From Alcanivorax sp. S71-1-4 (GTDB lineage Bacteria > Pseudomonadota > Gammaproteobacteria > Pseudomonadales > Alcanivoracaceae): 64,000 bases of DNA. The position numbers and the translations under genes were made by a program. A model generated the notes under the pieces. It was not told where the DNA came from, did no database searches, and saw only the letters and a program-made list of their open reading frames with translations. Where the stretch lies: the NCBI RefSeq assembly GCF_009846755.1, contig NZ_AQOR01000006.1, positions 113,049 to 177,048 of the forward strand, read 5' to 3'. Below, one piece after another: positions 50,337 to 59,541 of this stretch. Numbering within the stretch: the first letter of the stretch is position 1; the number at the start of each line of letters is the position of its first letter.

Positions 50337-51173
50337 ATGTCGCAACGTATTCTGATCACCGGCGGTGCCTCCGGTCTGGGCCGCGCCCTGGCCGAGCGCT
50401 ATCTGCACCAGGGCGCCCGCGTACTGATTTCGGACATGAACACCCAGCGCGGCGAAGAAACCCAGTTTGCCCTGCGCCAGATGGCGAAAGAGCATGGCGG
50501 CAGCATCGACTTCCAGCCTGGCAATATCTGCGACGACAACGACTGGCAACAGCTGCTCGACTGGTGTGTCGCGCACTGGCAGGGCCTGGACGTGCTGGTG
50601 AACAACGCCGGCGTGGCCAGCGGTGGCCGCGTGGAAAAACTCAGCATCGCCGACTGGGACTGGATCATCGACATCAATCTGAAAGGCATGATCCGCGGCA
50701 TGCGCCTGTTCGTGCCCCAGTTCAAGCAACAGGGCAGCGGCCAGTTCATCAATATCGCTTCCCTCGCCGCCGTCGCCAACGCACCCGCCATGAGCTCCTA
50801 CAACGTCACCAAATCCGCTGTGGTCGCGCTCTCGGAAACCCTGCGCCACGAATTGGGCGCCTACGGCATTCGCACCTCCGTGGTGTGTCCGAGTTTTTTC
50901 CAGACCAATCTGGCCGAATCCATGCGCACCCCGGAACCCGGCATGGAACAGACCGTGCGCAAACTGCTGGCCGGCGGCAAACTGAGCGCCGAACAGGTGG
51001 CCGACTATATCGTGCGTCATGCGGACAAAGGTCAATTCCTGATCCTGCCGCACCGCGAAGGCCGCTGGCTGTGGCGCCTGAAAAAATTCGTGCCGTACAT
51101 CTACAACCGTGAACTCGGCAAGGCCGGCCGCATGCTGCGCCGCAAACTGGAAAAAGCCGACCACGCTGCCTGA
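50337..51173 (+). CDS. Short-chain dehydrogenase/reductase
   Basis: A 278-aa SDR with the cofactor motif 'TGGASGLGRALAERY' at residues 8-22, 'NNAGVASGG' and the active Ser/Tyr-Lys 'SSYNVTKSAV'. Followed by a basic C-terminus ('RMLRRKLEKADHAA') that may bind membranes or partners. 31 bp after the acyl-CoA dehydrogenase gene. Substrate unknown. Confidence 0.93.
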   Translation: MSQRILITGGASGLGRALAERYLHQGARVLISDMNTQRGEETQFALRQMAKEHGGSIDFQPGNICDDNDWQQLLDWCVAHWQGLDVLVNNAGVASGGRVEKLSIADWDWIIDINLKGMIRGMRLFVPQFKQQGSGQFINIASLAAVANAPAMSSYNVTKSAVVALSETLRHELGAYGIRTSVVCPSFFQTNLAESMRTPEPGMEQTVRKLLAGGKLSAEQVADYIVRHADKGQFLILPHREGRWLWRLKKFVPYIYNRELGKAGRMLRRKLEKADHAA

Positions 51174-51185
51174 AGGAGCCTCACC

Positions 51186-51932
51186 ATGGCGAAAACCATT
51201 CTGATCACCGGCGCCAGCTCCGGGCTGGGCGAAGGCATGGCGCGAGAATTCGCCGCACGCGGCTACGACCTGGCGCTGTGTGCCCGCCGTGTAGAACGGC
51301 TTGAAACCCTGCGCAATGAGATCAAACAGAAACACCCGCAGGTCCGCGTGGAGATTCGCGCGCTCGACGTGCTCGATTACGAACAGGTATTCGAGGTATT
51401 CCGTGAGTTCCGCACCGACTTCGGCCGGCTCGACCGGGTAATCGTCAATGCCGGCATGGGCAAGGGCCAACCGCTGGGCACGGGTTACTTCTGGGCCAAC
51501 CGGCAGACGGCAGAAACCAATTTCGTGGCGGCCCTCGCACAGTGCGAAGCCGCCATGGAAATCTTTCGCGAACAGAACAGCGGCCACCTTGTGATGATCT
51601 CGTCCATGAGCGCCATGCGCGGCATGCCGAAGAACCTGACTACCTATGCGGCCACCAAAGCGGGAGTTGCGCTGTTGGCCGAAGGGCTGCGCTCCGAGAT
51701 GCTCGGCAAGCCGATCAAGGTCACCACGCTGTTCCCCGGTTATATCCGCTCAGAGATCAATGAGAAGGTGAAGAACACGCCGTTCATGGTGGATACCGAG
51801 ACGGGTTGCCGGGCGCTGGTGAAGGCCATCGAGAAGGAAAAGGCCACCGCCTGTGTGCCGGCCTGGCCGTGGACATTGATCGGGATGCTGATGCGGAATC
51901 TGCCGTTGTCGGTGGTCAAGAAGATGAGCTGA
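51186..51932 (+). CDS. Short-chain dehydrogenase/reductase
   Basis: A 248-aa SDR. 'TGASSGLGEGMAREFA' at about residues 8-23, 'VNAGMGKGQPLG' and 'MISSMSAMRGMPKNLTTYAATKAGVALLAEGLRSEM' with the catalytic Ser, Tyr and Lys. Strong AAGGAG. Twelve bases after the preceding SDR gene; the two are clearly paralogous in type but differ in tail and motif spacing. Confidence 0.93.
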   Translation: MAKTILITGASSGLGEGMAREFAARGYDLALCARRVERLETLRNEIKQKHPQVRVEIRALDVLDYEQVFEVFREFRTDFGRLDRVIVNAGMGKGQPLGTGYFWANRQTAETNFVAALAQCEAAMEIFREQNSGHLVMISSMSAMRGMPKNLTTYAATKAGVALLAEGLRSEMLGKPIKVTTLFPGYIRSEINEKVKNTPFMVDTETGCRALVKAIEKEKATACVPAWPWTLIGMLMRNLPLSVVKKMS

Positions 51933-51955
51933 TACTGCACCCTCTGATACAGGCC

Positions 51956-51981
51956 AGCCGCCCCCATCAAGGCGGGCGGCT
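51956..51981. terminator. Hairpin across the convergent stop region
   Basis: AGCCGCCC-10 nt-GGGCGGCT, an 8-bp perfect stem. The right arm includes part of the stop codon of the convergent repair gene (51980-51982). No T-run. Confidence 0.45.
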
Positions 51982-52816
51982 AGTCCGGCGCGCAATGCAC
52001 CTGTTCCCAGGTCTGCACCATCTGCTTCTTTGCACCACCCCAGCGATAGCCGCCCAACGCGCCACTTTTCTGGATCACTCGGTGACACGGAATCAGTAGT
52101 GCAACCGGATTGGCACCCACCGCATTACCCACAGCTCTTGATGCGCCGGGACAACCGAGTGCGCCGGCAATTTGGGAATAGCTGGCCAACCTGCCCGGCG
52201 GAATACGCAATAATGCGCGCCATACCGCCACCTGAAAGTTGGTGCCCGCCACATGCAGTGACAACGGTCCGCGCTGCGGGCCTGACGGCTCACTGAACAA
52301 CGCATCGATAACGTAACGGGTTGAGGCGTCGCTTCTTGTCAAAGTTCCCAACGGCCACTCTTCGCGCAGTTCAGCAAGTGGCTCCTCTGTCTCGACATAA
52401 TCCACAAACCCCAGCCGGCAGATACCGCGCGGCGTTACCGCGACAAACATCCGGCCCAGAGGCGTCTGATGGAATCCGTACTGGATACTGACACCCAGAC
52501 CTTTGCTTTTGTACTCGCCGGGCGTCACGGCTTCCAACTGAACGAAGTGATCGTGCAGGCGCGAACTGCCACTCAAGCCAATGCTATGAGAGACATCCAG
52601 CAGTGCCTGGGCCTCGCCCAGCAATCGCTTCCCCCGCTCCAGCGTCATCGCCTGCAAAAAACGCTTCGGTGTGGTGCCTGCCCACCGGCAAAACAGCCTC
52701 TGGAAATGAAACGGACTGAGATGAACATGGGCCGCCACCTCTTCCAGCGTCGGCTGTCCGGCGATGCGCTCTGACATATACGTCATCGCCTTTTCAATGC
52801 GGGCATAGTCAGACAT
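51980..52816 (-). CDS. AraC-HTH / O6-alkylguanine-DNA alkyltransferase fusion (Ada-like, without Cys-zinc domain)
   Basis: A 278-aa DNA-repair protein. Residues 1 to about 100 form an AraC HTH ('HVHLSPFHFQRLFCRWAGTTPKRFL'). The C-terminal methyltransferase has 'RAVGNAVGANPVALLIPCHRVI' with acceptor Cys244. It lacks the N-terminal zinc domain of E. coli Ada that senses methylphosphotriesters. ATG 52816 is preferred; TTG 52831 would add five residues. It lies 11 bp from the SDR gene on the same strand. Confidence 0.9.
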   Translation of the reverse strand: MSDYARIEKAMTYMSERIAGQPTLEEVAAHVHLSPFHFQRLFCRWAGTTPKRFLQAMTLERGKRLLGEAQALLDVSHSIGLSGSSRLHDHFVQLEAVTPGEYKSKGLGVSIQYGFHQTPLGRMFVAVTPRGICRLGFVDYVETEEPLAELREEWPLGTLTRSDASTRYVIDALFSEPSGPQRGPLSLHVAGTNFQVAVWRALLRIPPGRLASYSQIAGALGCPGASRAVGNAVGANPVALLIPCHRVIQKSGALGGYRWGGAKKQMVQTWEQVHCAPD

Positions 52817-52827
52817 CGCGCACATCC

Positions 52828-53592
52828 TCAAACACGGTTGATGGAAACACCACCGTCTACCAACAGCGCAGTACCCGTAGTAAAACTGGAGGCGTCAGAA
52901 GCGAGATAAAGGGCCGACCGGGCGATCTCTTCGGGTGTCGCAATACGCTTCATCGCATGCAGACCGGCCACAAACTCCTGTGCCTCCGGGGTGCTCGCAA
53001 ACTCCCTGGCCGCCTCGGTGTCCGTGCCACCGGGCAACAGCGCGTTTACCCGAATATTCTCACGTCCATACTCCACCGCAAGCACCTTCATCAGACCAAT
53101 CAGACCGGCTTTGCTGGCAGCGTAAGCTGCCATGCCTGGCATGCCCGCTGTATAGCCCACAAAGGTGGAGGTAAAAATCAGCGAACCACCACCGCCTGCC
53201 AGCATGACCGGCAACTGATATTTCGCCGCCAGAAACGCACTGCTCAAGTTTGTCGCCATGACATGATTCCAGTCAGCCAGCGTCATCTCCGGCACCGGCC
53301 CCATCGCACCCAGTATGCCGGCGTTGTTAAAGGCGACATCCAGCCGGCCAAACCGCACCAGCGTCTGTTCCACTAACGCCCTGGCAAACCCTTCATCGCC
53401 CACGTCTCCCGCCACGGCCAGAGCTTGCCCACCCGCCTCATGAATGACATCCACCAGCGCAGCGAGCTCCGGCTCTCTCCTTGCCGCCACGACGACAGCC
53501 GCCCCTTCCCGGGCAAAAAGCCGGGCCGTCGCATGACCAATCCCTGAACTGGCGCCGGTCACGATAGCCACTTTGTTTTCAAGCAAGCTCAT
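52828..53592 (-). CDS. SDR-family oxidoreductase
   Basis: A 254-aa classical SDR. 'VTGASSGIGHATARLFAREG' at about residues 11-30, 'VAFNNAGILGAMG', 'STFVGYTAGMPGMAAYAASKAGLIG' with catalytic Ser/Tyr-Lys and 'SFTTGTALLVDGGVSINRV' at the end. GAGGTGG precedes ATG 53592. It is on the transcript that continues into the alkyltransferase gene, an odd pairing. Confidence 0.93.
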   Translation of the reverse strand: MSLLENKVAIVTGASSGIGHATARLFAREGAAVVVAARREPELAALVDVIHEAGGQALAVAGDVGDEGFARALVEQTLVRFGRLDVAFNNAGILGAMGPVPEMTLADWNHVMATNLSSAFLAAKYQLPVMLAGGGGSLIFTSTFVGYTAGMPGMAAYAASKAGLIGLMKVLAVEYGRENIRVNALLPGGTDTEAAREFASTPEAQEFVAGLHAMKRIATPEEIARSALYLASDASSFTTGTALLVDGGVSINRV

Positions 53593-53744
53593 ATTAACCA
53601 CCTCTTCAGCTTTGCTTCTGGCGGGGCGTATCCCCACAGCAGACGTCAGCTTAAGAGGCCGCTGGCCTGTTACTCGACCCGAATCTTGCTGTATTGGTCA
53701 GACGATGCGGCCGGGTGAGTGCTTCTTGTGGCCGCCGTGGCGGG

Positions 53745-54494
53745 TTATTCCTCAAACAGCGCGTCCAGCGCAGATCGAGTATTGTTCAGGAAGCTTCTGG
53801 TTACCTGATAATGCTCAGTGTCCTCGTAGCCCACGACCGTCGGACCGTCGCTCCCAAGTTGGTAAATCACCGCATCAGGATATGCCATCACTATTGGTGA
53901 ATGGGTGGCAATAATAAACTGCGAATTCTCCCCGACCAATTGCTTCATCCTCGCCAACAACGCCATTTGGCGCGTGGGGGACAACGCCGCCTCAGGCTCG
54001 TCGAGGATGTACAGACCATTGCCGCCGAACCGGTTCATCACCAGCGACATAAAGGATTCGCCGTGTGACTGGGCATGGAGTGACTTGCCACCGTAGAACG
54101 TCTTGACCGGCGGCCCACCCATCGGGTCCTCATCCAGCCTCTCAATTTCAGTCGCGACGTTGAAGAAGCTTTCCGCCCTCAGGAAAAAGCCATCCTTCGG
54201 ACGCTTGATGCCCCGCGACAGCCGTATGAACTTGTGCAGTTCCGAGTGCGATACATAAGTACCGAAACCAAAGTTCTTCGTGCCACCTTCAGGATTGAAT
54301 CCCCAGGCGACCGCGATGGCTTCCAGCAGCGTCGATTTCCCGGAGCCGTTTTCGCCAATAATGTAGGTCACTGAAGGATGCAATCTGAGCGAGGAAAGAT
54401 CGCGGACGGCGTCCAGGCAGAATGGATATTCATCGAAATCGACGATATCGTCCCGCTTCAGCTTGATCTCTATGAGAAACTGGCTACTGATCAT
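53745..54494 (-). CDS. AAA-family ATPase, SMC/ABC-type (COG3910-like)
   Basis: A 249-aa predicted ATPase. Walker A 'GENGSGKST' is at residues 47-55, Walker B 'LYILDEPEAALSP' near 165-177, and 'IIATHSPIVMAYP' the switch motif. Stand-alone enzymes of this size occur near defence and RNA-processing genes, but no such partner is visible here. No clear ribosome site before the ATG. It is followed by a 47-bp gap to the TetR gene. Confidence 0.87.
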   Translation of the reverse strand: MISSQFLIEIKLKRDDIVDFDEYPFCLDAVRDLSSLRLHPSVTYIIGENGSGKSTLLEAIAVAWGFNPEGGTKNFGFGTYVSHSELHKFIRLSRGIKRPKDGFFLRAESFFNVATEIERLDEDPMGGPPVKTFYGGKSLHAQSHGESFMSLVMNRFGGNGLYILDEPEAALSPTRQMALLARMKQLVGENSQFIIATHSPIVMAYPDAVIYQLGSDGPTVVGYEDTEHYQVTRSFLNNTRSALDALFEE

Positions 54495-54541
54495 CTGTTT
54501 TTACTTATGACATCGCAGATGTGCATGCCCCCCCATGCGCC

Positions 54542-55102
54542 TCACCCCAGAGCACGCCAGAGCGATTCCAGGAGACCGGCGCGACGTTCCGCCGGCCACG
54601 GTTGCCCGGCATCAAATCCAGTCAGGATAAGACCATCGACGAACACGTCGAGCAGATCGGCCGCGCCCACCGGATCATCCGGCCAGATGCGTGCGGCGCG
54701 ATCACGTAACTGCGCGCTCCACCACTCATTGAAACGATCAAGCTCAGCGCGCAACGCCTGGTCCGTAGCCGCACCCAGCACCAGCGCAAGCCAGAGCTGG
54801 TGTGTAGACTCATCCGGACCCAGCACCGCCCATTCGACCAGCGCACGCAAGGCCGCTCGATCCTCCAGCCCCTGCATCGCCTGCACCGCTTCCTGGCGGC
54901 GCTTGTCTGCCTGCCGGCGAACCGCGTTTCGCAGCAGTTCTTCCCGCCCACCGACATAGTGCGTCACGGCTGAGGTTGATGCACCGATACGCTCCGCCAC
55001 GGCACGAATAGTTACCGCCGCAAACCCGTATTCAGCTGCGATATCCAGCACCGCACCCTCAATGAGCGCAAGACGATTGTGATGATCCACTTGACGAGGC
55101 AT
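54542..55102 (-). CDS. TetR-family transcriptional regulator
   Basis: A 186-aa repressor with the HTH 'LIEGAVLDIAAEYGFAAVTIRAVAERIGASTSAVTHYVGGREELLRNAV'. The C-terminal domain is of the usual ligand-binding kind. It is divergent from the amine-oxidase-type gene across 69 bp. A palindrome AACACGTGTT lies at 55123-55132 in that spacer and may be its operator. Confidence 0.9.
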   Translation of the reverse strand: MPRQVDHHNRLALIEGAVLDIAAEYGFAAVTIRAVAERIGASTSAVTHYVGGREELLRNAVRRQADKRRQEAVQAMQGLEDRAALRALVEWAVLGPDESTHQLWLALVLGAATDQALRAELDRFNEWWSAQLRDRAARIWPDDPVGAADLLDVFVDGLILTGFDAGQPWPAERRAGLLESLWRALG

Positions 55103-55171
55103 GCGAACAGTATATGTTATGCAACACGTGTTTTAAAACAATTATCACCAAACTTCCGGAGACAAAAGGCA

Positions 55172-56461
55172 ATGAGTGACGTTGATGTGGTGGTAGTCGG
55201 TGCAGGCTTTTCCGGGTTGGTGGCAGCGCGCGCACTGCTGCGCAGCGGCCTGTCAGTGCAGGTGCTGGAAGCCGCCGGTCGGGTCGGCGGCCGGGCCATG
55301 ATGGAACGCTCGGCTGCCGGCACGCCGGTCGACCTGGGCGGCCAGTGGATCGGGCACCACCATGTCCGCATGCAGGCGCTGGCGCAGGAATTCGGGATGA
55401 CGTTATTCCCCTCCCATACCCGCGGGAAAATGCTGATACGGGATGGACAACAGAGCCTGTCCTTCCTGTCACCCGCCACACTGGCTGCCGCAGCCTCCCT
55501 GATCCGGCTGGCAATCATGGCACGCACTGGCCTTGGCATGCGCGATGACCGGACCCTGGCCGAATGGCTGGCCGGCATCTCGTCTCCGCAGGCCAAACGG
55601 CTGATCGACATCGTCACTTCCACACTCACCGCAACGGACCCGGCGCTGATCTCCCTGCGCGCCGTGGCCGACGCGCTCAATGCATCCGGTGGTTTACTGG
55701 AAATGCTGGCCTTCAAGGGCGGCGCCCAGGAATCGCTGCTTTCCGGTGGCGCCGGCGGGTTGGCGGCCGCTATTGCCGAGGAACTGGGCGCGGCTATCTC
55801 GCTCAATGAACCGGTCACGGCCATCCTGCGCGATACGCAGGGCGTCACCGTACAGACGCCACACGGCACGATTCGCTCCCGGCGCGTCATTGTCGCCATA
55901 GCGCCCCCCGTGGCGCAGCGCATTCATCACGAGCCCCCATTGCCCACGCTCCGCGCCCAGCTACAGCGCGACACCTTTATGGGCACTGTCTACAAAGCCG
56001 TGGTGGTCTACGACACTCCTTTCTGGCGAGCCGCCGGTTTAAGCGGCGAACTACTTTCTCTCGACAGCCTGGTCGCCACTGCGGCCGACATCTCACCACC
56101 CGGTGGCCCCGGCCATTTGTGCACGCTGGTGTCCGGTCAGGCCGCGCGCGCACTGAGTGGCCTGGATGCCGAAACCCGCCGCAAAACCGTTTTGCAAACA
56201 TTCGCCAATCACTTTGGCGAACTCGCGCACACCCCGCTCAGCTTTCATGAAAAATCGTGGCACGAAGACGAGTTTGTACTCGGCGGCTATACCGCCTGGC
56301 CAAAGCCAGGAACCAGCAACACTCTCGCAGGTGCTGGTACAGAGCCGATGGGGCGCGTGCACTGGGCCGGCACCGAATCAGCGGCGCAGTTCAAGGGGTA
56401 CTTCGAAGGCGCGGTGCGCGCAGGTGAGCGGGCGGCGGCAGAGGTATTGGCGGCTGAATGA
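55172..56461 (+). CDS. FAD-dependent amine oxidase-type oxidoreductase
   Basis: A 429-aa flavoprotein of the monoamine-oxidase/phytoene-desaturase superfamily. Dinucleotide site 'VVGAGFSGLVAARALLRSGLSVQVLEAAGRVGGRA' spans residues 7-41, with 'DLGGQWIGHHHVRM' following. C-terminal FAD contact 'RVHWAGTESAAQFKGYFEGAVRAGERAA'. Substrate unknown. Divergent from a TetR gene that probably represses it. Confidence 0.9.
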   Translation: MSDVDVVVVGAGFSGLVAARALLRSGLSVQVLEAAGRVGGRAMMERSAAGTPVDLGGQWIGHHHVRMQALAQEFGMTLFPSHTRGKMLIRDGQQSLSFLSPATLAAAASLIRLAIMARTGLGMRDDRTLAEWLAGISSPQAKRLIDIVTSTLTATDPALISLRAVADALNASGGLLEMLAFKGGAQESLLSGGAGGLAAAIAEELGAAISLNEPVTAILRDTQGVTVQTPHGTIRSRRVIVAIAPPVAQRIHHEPPLPTLRAQLQRDTFMGTVYKAVVVYDTPFWRAAGLSGELLSLDSLVATAADISPPGGPGHLCTLVSGQAARALSGLDAETRRKTVLQTFANHFGELAHTPLSFHEKSWHEDEFVLGGYTAWPKPGTSNTLAGAGTEPMGRVHWAGTESAAQFKGYFEGAVRAGERAAAEVLAAE

Positions 56462-56640
56462 ACCGTATGACAGCGGACGGCATACCTTCCGGTGTTTGTC
56501 GGCACTTTAAGGCCGCTGTCCGGGAGGATGTTAACGCGAAGATTTTATGAGAGAAGAATGGCGAACAGTACAGGCCGATATGAAAGCTGCCGCGCAACGG
56601 TATGAAACGAACTGGTACCCGGCAGCCTTCCCTCTTTCAC

Positions 56641-57573
56641 TCAGTGCACCACACCCCCAGCCTGCGCCGCCGGCGACCGCGCAATATACGCCAGCGCCTG
56701 CTGCGTATCCCCTTCCGTTATCGGATGAAACTTCGGCGACACCCACCGCACCGTCCGCTCCAGCAGAAAGGAAAACTTCGGCACCGTATCCGACTGCTTG
56801 CCAATACGCTGAAGCTCCCACAGCATCCGCAGCACCGTCCTGCGCGCCATTTTCTGGCTTGCCGGGTCCGGATCCTGGCGGGCCAGGCTGCGGCCGCTTT
56901 CGGTGACGATGTACAGGAACAACGGGAACACGATGGCCATCAGGGCCTGGCGGCTGATGTAGAAGCCGAGCTGGGTACGGCACAGGTGTTCGAACAGGTC
57001 ATACGCCACGGTGCGGTGCTCCACTTCTTCCGCCAGATGCCAGCGGAACAGATCAGCCACGACCGGGTCTGCGCTGTCCCAGCCCTTGCTGTTCATGCAC
57101 CAGTCGCCCAGCAGGCCGGTGAAGTGTTCGATGGCGGCAATCAGGCCGACGCGGGCGACCAGCCAGGTCTTTTCCAGGCTGCGGCGTCTCAGCCAGGGCT
57201 GGCCGAACGGTGCTTCACCGAGGAACTGACCGAACAGCCAATCGGCACGCTCGCGCACGGCATCCGTATCCAGACCATGCTCCTGAAGCCATTTTTCACC
57301 CTTGCGATGCGCCATGGCGTGGCTGGCTTCCTGACGGATAAAACCTTCCACTTCTTCGCGCAGTGTGTAGTCGGTGACGAACGGCAGCGCCTTGTTATAG
57401 ACGCGACAGAACCATAATTCCCCGGCGGGCAATACAAGATTGATGCCATTGACCAGATGGCTGGCGACCGGGTCACCCGGTATCCAGTGCAGGGGCGAGT
57501 GGGAGAGATCGAATTCCACACGCCGTGCTTTGAGTGGATTTTTTTGTTGTGCGTACTTTTCCTGATGTTTCAT
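56641..57573 (-). CDS. Predicted metal-dependent hydrolase (PF10118-like)
   Basis: A 310-aa protein with histidine/glutamate pairs resembling di-iron or metal-hydrolase sites: 'FIRQEASHAMAHRKGEKWL' and 'WHLAEEVEHRTVAYDLFEH'. This pattern is that of the PF10118 family. Its ATG overlaps the stop of the hydrolase gene (ATGA). The combination suggests an accessory step in fatty or organic-ester metabolism, but the substrate is unknown. Confidence 0.85.
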   Translation of the reverse strand: MKHQEKYAQQKNPLKARRVEFDLSHSPLHWIPGDPVASHLVNGINLVLPAGELWFCRVYNKALPFVTDYTLREEVEGFIRQEASHAMAHRKGEKWLQEHGLDTDAVRERADWLFGQFLGEAPFGQPWLRRRSLEKTWLVARVGLIAAIEHFTGLLGDWCMNSKGWDSADPVVADLFRWHLAEEVEHRTVAYDLFEHLCRTQLGFYISRQALMAIVFPLFLYIVTESGRSLARQDPDPASQKMARRTVLRMLWELQRIGKQSDTVPKFSFLLERTVRWVSPKFHPITEGDTQQALAYIARSPAAQAGGVVH

Positions 57574-58526
57574 GACGCGACGGCCTGTCTGTCGGTGTTG
57601 TTATTGCCGTGAACGCGCAGCGGCGCCAGCGTGCTGGCGTGATCACCCCGTTCGACGGCGGCCACAAATTCGTCGATGGCGCCGGCCACTTCGTCGGTGT
57701 GGCTCAGCGGCACCCAGTGGGTGGCATCCATGTCGCGGCGGAACAGTTCCGGCACCCATTCATGCAGGTCGTCGAACAGCATGGTGCCCACGTAGTTGTC
57801 GCGGGTGGGCACGATCAGTTGTACCGGGCAGGCCGCAGGACGCGCTTCCGGGCGCGTCAGTTTGCTGATGAAGTTGGCGCGGTATAGCCACACGCCTTTT
57901 TCGCCGTCACGGGTTTGTGTCGGGTTCGGTTCGGCGTCGCGCACGCCTTCGCGTTTTGCCAGGTACAGCGGCCAGAAGCGGCCGGCCACGGCACGCCACA
58001 GCAGCTCCGGCGCGAATGGCGCCTGGAAGAACCAGATGTACCAGGAACTGACGGTTTGCTTGAGCACCTGGCGCTGATGCGTAACGGAACGGCTCAGAAT
58101 GCGTTTGCGCATCCAGTAGCCCATGTGATCCAGGCTCGGGCCGGAAATGGTGGTGTAGGAGAGGATGCGGGATTTCAGCGGTTCGGTGGTGACCGATTCC
58201 CAACTCTGGATCGAGCCCCAGTCGTGCGCGGCCAGATGAAAGGCTTTGCCGGGGATCAGCGCATCGACCACGGCTTGCAAGTCAGCCGACAGCAGCGGCA
58301 TGCGGTAATGGTCCCGCCCCACCGGCGCATCGGATTCGCCGGCGCCACGCACGTCATAGGCGATCACGAAGTAGCGCGCGGCAAGGCGTTCAGCCACGCC
58401 CGCCCAGACGCGATGGTTGTCCGGATAGCCATGCACCAGCACCAGCGCAGGCTGGCGTTGGTCACCCCAGGTGTGCACCTGCAGGCTGATGTCCCCGGAT
58501 TGCACGCGGTAGCGTTGAGCAGTCAT
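57570..58526 (-). CDS. Alpha/beta hydrolase, epoxide hydrolase/dehalogenase type
   Basis: A 318-aa cytoplasmic hydrolase. 'LVHGYPDNHRVWAGV' is the oxyanion region, 'DVRGAGESDAP' follows, and 'HLAAHDWGSIQSWES' contains the Asp-Trp-Gly nucleophile elbow that is typical of epoxide hydrolases and haloalkane dehalogenases. A candidate catalytic His is in 'MDATHWVPLSHTDEV'. ATG 58526 is chosen; the frame is open further upstream without signal. It is co-transcribed with the PF10118 gene. Confidence 0.85.
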   Translation of the reverse strand: MTAQRYRVQSGDISLQVHTWGDQRQPALVLVHGYPDNHRVWAGVAERLAARYFVIAYDVRGAGESDAPVGRDHYRMPLLSADLQAVVDALIPGKAFHLAAHDWGSIQSWESVTTEPLKSRILSYTTISGPSLDHMGYWMRKRILSRSVTHQRQVLKQTVSSWYIWFFQAPFAPELLWRAVAGRFWPLYLAKREGVRDAEPNPTQTRDGEKGVWLYRANFISKLTRPEARPAACPVQLIVPTRDNYVGTMLFDDLHEWVPELFRRDMDATHWVPLSHTDEVAGAIDEFVAAVERGDHASTLAPLRVHGNNNTDRQAVAS

Positions 58527-58779
58527 CGGTGTGTCCCGTTTGGCGGTGATCGGTGCGCGTTGTACTGGCGGCCCGCCACGTGAAGGTAGGCCGCACCATT
58601 GAATTACAGTCAAAACCGCGCCATTGATCAATGTAAATATTGGCAGTCTGACATTGTCGCCACGGCCAATCGCTGCCGTCCCAGTCATTGCAGGCCAATT
58701 GAGTGTACAAACGTGCCATTTTCCGCCGCACGGCGAGCCGGCTCGTTATGCTGCGGACTTTCCGAAGGAGGGAACCTGT

Positions 58780-59487
58780 ATGTCCAGACGCTTTTTAGTG
58801 CCGGCTCTGCTGTGGATGCTGAGCCTCCATGCCACCGCCAATGACGGTTGGGAGTCGATTCGCCAGGCGGATGAGCGGGGTGACGTGAGCACCTGGGTAC
58901 GCCCGGTGGAGGGCAACCCGATCAAGGCGTTCCGTGGCCAGGTGGAGGTGCCTTATCCGATGCTGACGGCAATGGCGGTGCTCAGCGACATTCCGAATTT
59001 CCCGGCCTGGGTGTTTCAGTGCCACGCGGCGGAAATGCGCGAGGCCTGGGGCAAGGAGCATGCGCGCATCATGATCAAGGGGATCTGGCCGGTATCGGAC
59101 CGCGATGTGATCGTGCACAGCCGGCTGGAGCAAGACCCGGCGACACTCGCCATCACCGTCTATTCCAAAGCCAGTGATGAGGTGCTGCCACCGCAGGAAG
59201 GGTATGTGCGCCTGCCTGCACTGGACAATATCTTCCGCCTTGAACCGTTGCCGGATGGCTGGACGCGGATCACCTTTCAGACATTTGTTGACCCCGGCGG
59301 ATCCATCCCTGCCTGGCTGGCAAATTTTGTTTCCACGCGGGCGCCACTGACCACGTTGCGCGGCATGAAGGAGCAGATGGCGAACGAAAAATATCACATC
59401 CGGTCGGTGGATGAATTGCCGTTTACGTTGCCGGATGCAGCGGATATCCGCCTGCCTGAACAGCCCCCCGTGACGTCACAACGCTGA
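58780..59487 (+). CDS. START-domain protein (periplasmic or exported)
   Basis: A 235-aa protein with a signal peptide ending 'LHATAN'. The START lipid-binding fold is seen in 'FRGQVEVPYPMLTAMAVLSDIPNFPAWVFQCHAAEMRE' and 'WPVSDRDVIVHSRLEQDP' and 'TRITFQTFVDPGGSIPAWLANFVSTRAP'. Likely binds a hydrophobic ligand such as a lipid or sterol-type compound. A strong AGGAGG lies 7-8 bases before the ATG. Terminator follows at 59491. Confidence 0.87.
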   Translation: MSRRFLVPALLWMLSLHATANDGWESIRQADERGDVSTWVRPVEGNPIKAFRGQVEVPYPMLTAMAVLSDIPNFPAWVFQCHAAEMREAWGKEHARIMIKGIWPVSDRDVIVHSRLEQDPATLAITVYSKASDEVLPPQEGYVRLPALDNIFRLEPLPDGWTRITFQTFVDPGGSIPAWLANFVSTRAPLTTLRGMKEQMANEKYHIRSVDELPFTLPDAADIRLPEQPPVTSQR

Positions 59488-59490
59488 TAA

Positions 59491-59518
59491 AAAATGGGCG
59501 CCTTTCGGCGCCCATTTT
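59491..59518. terminator. Bidirectional terminator between START gene and amtB
   Basis: AAAATGGGCGCC-TTTC-GGCGCCCATTTT, a 12-bp perfect stem with A/T-runs on both sides. It serves the forward START gene and the reverse amtB gene. Confidence 0.9.
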
Positions 59519-59541
59519 CGTCAAGCCAGTGACAGCGTGGC

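Noticed and set aside
53745..55102. The AAA ATPase and TetR genes as a defence pair
   Set aside because: TetR is clearly paired with the divergent amine oxidase gene, and no nuclease or effector adjoins the ATPase.
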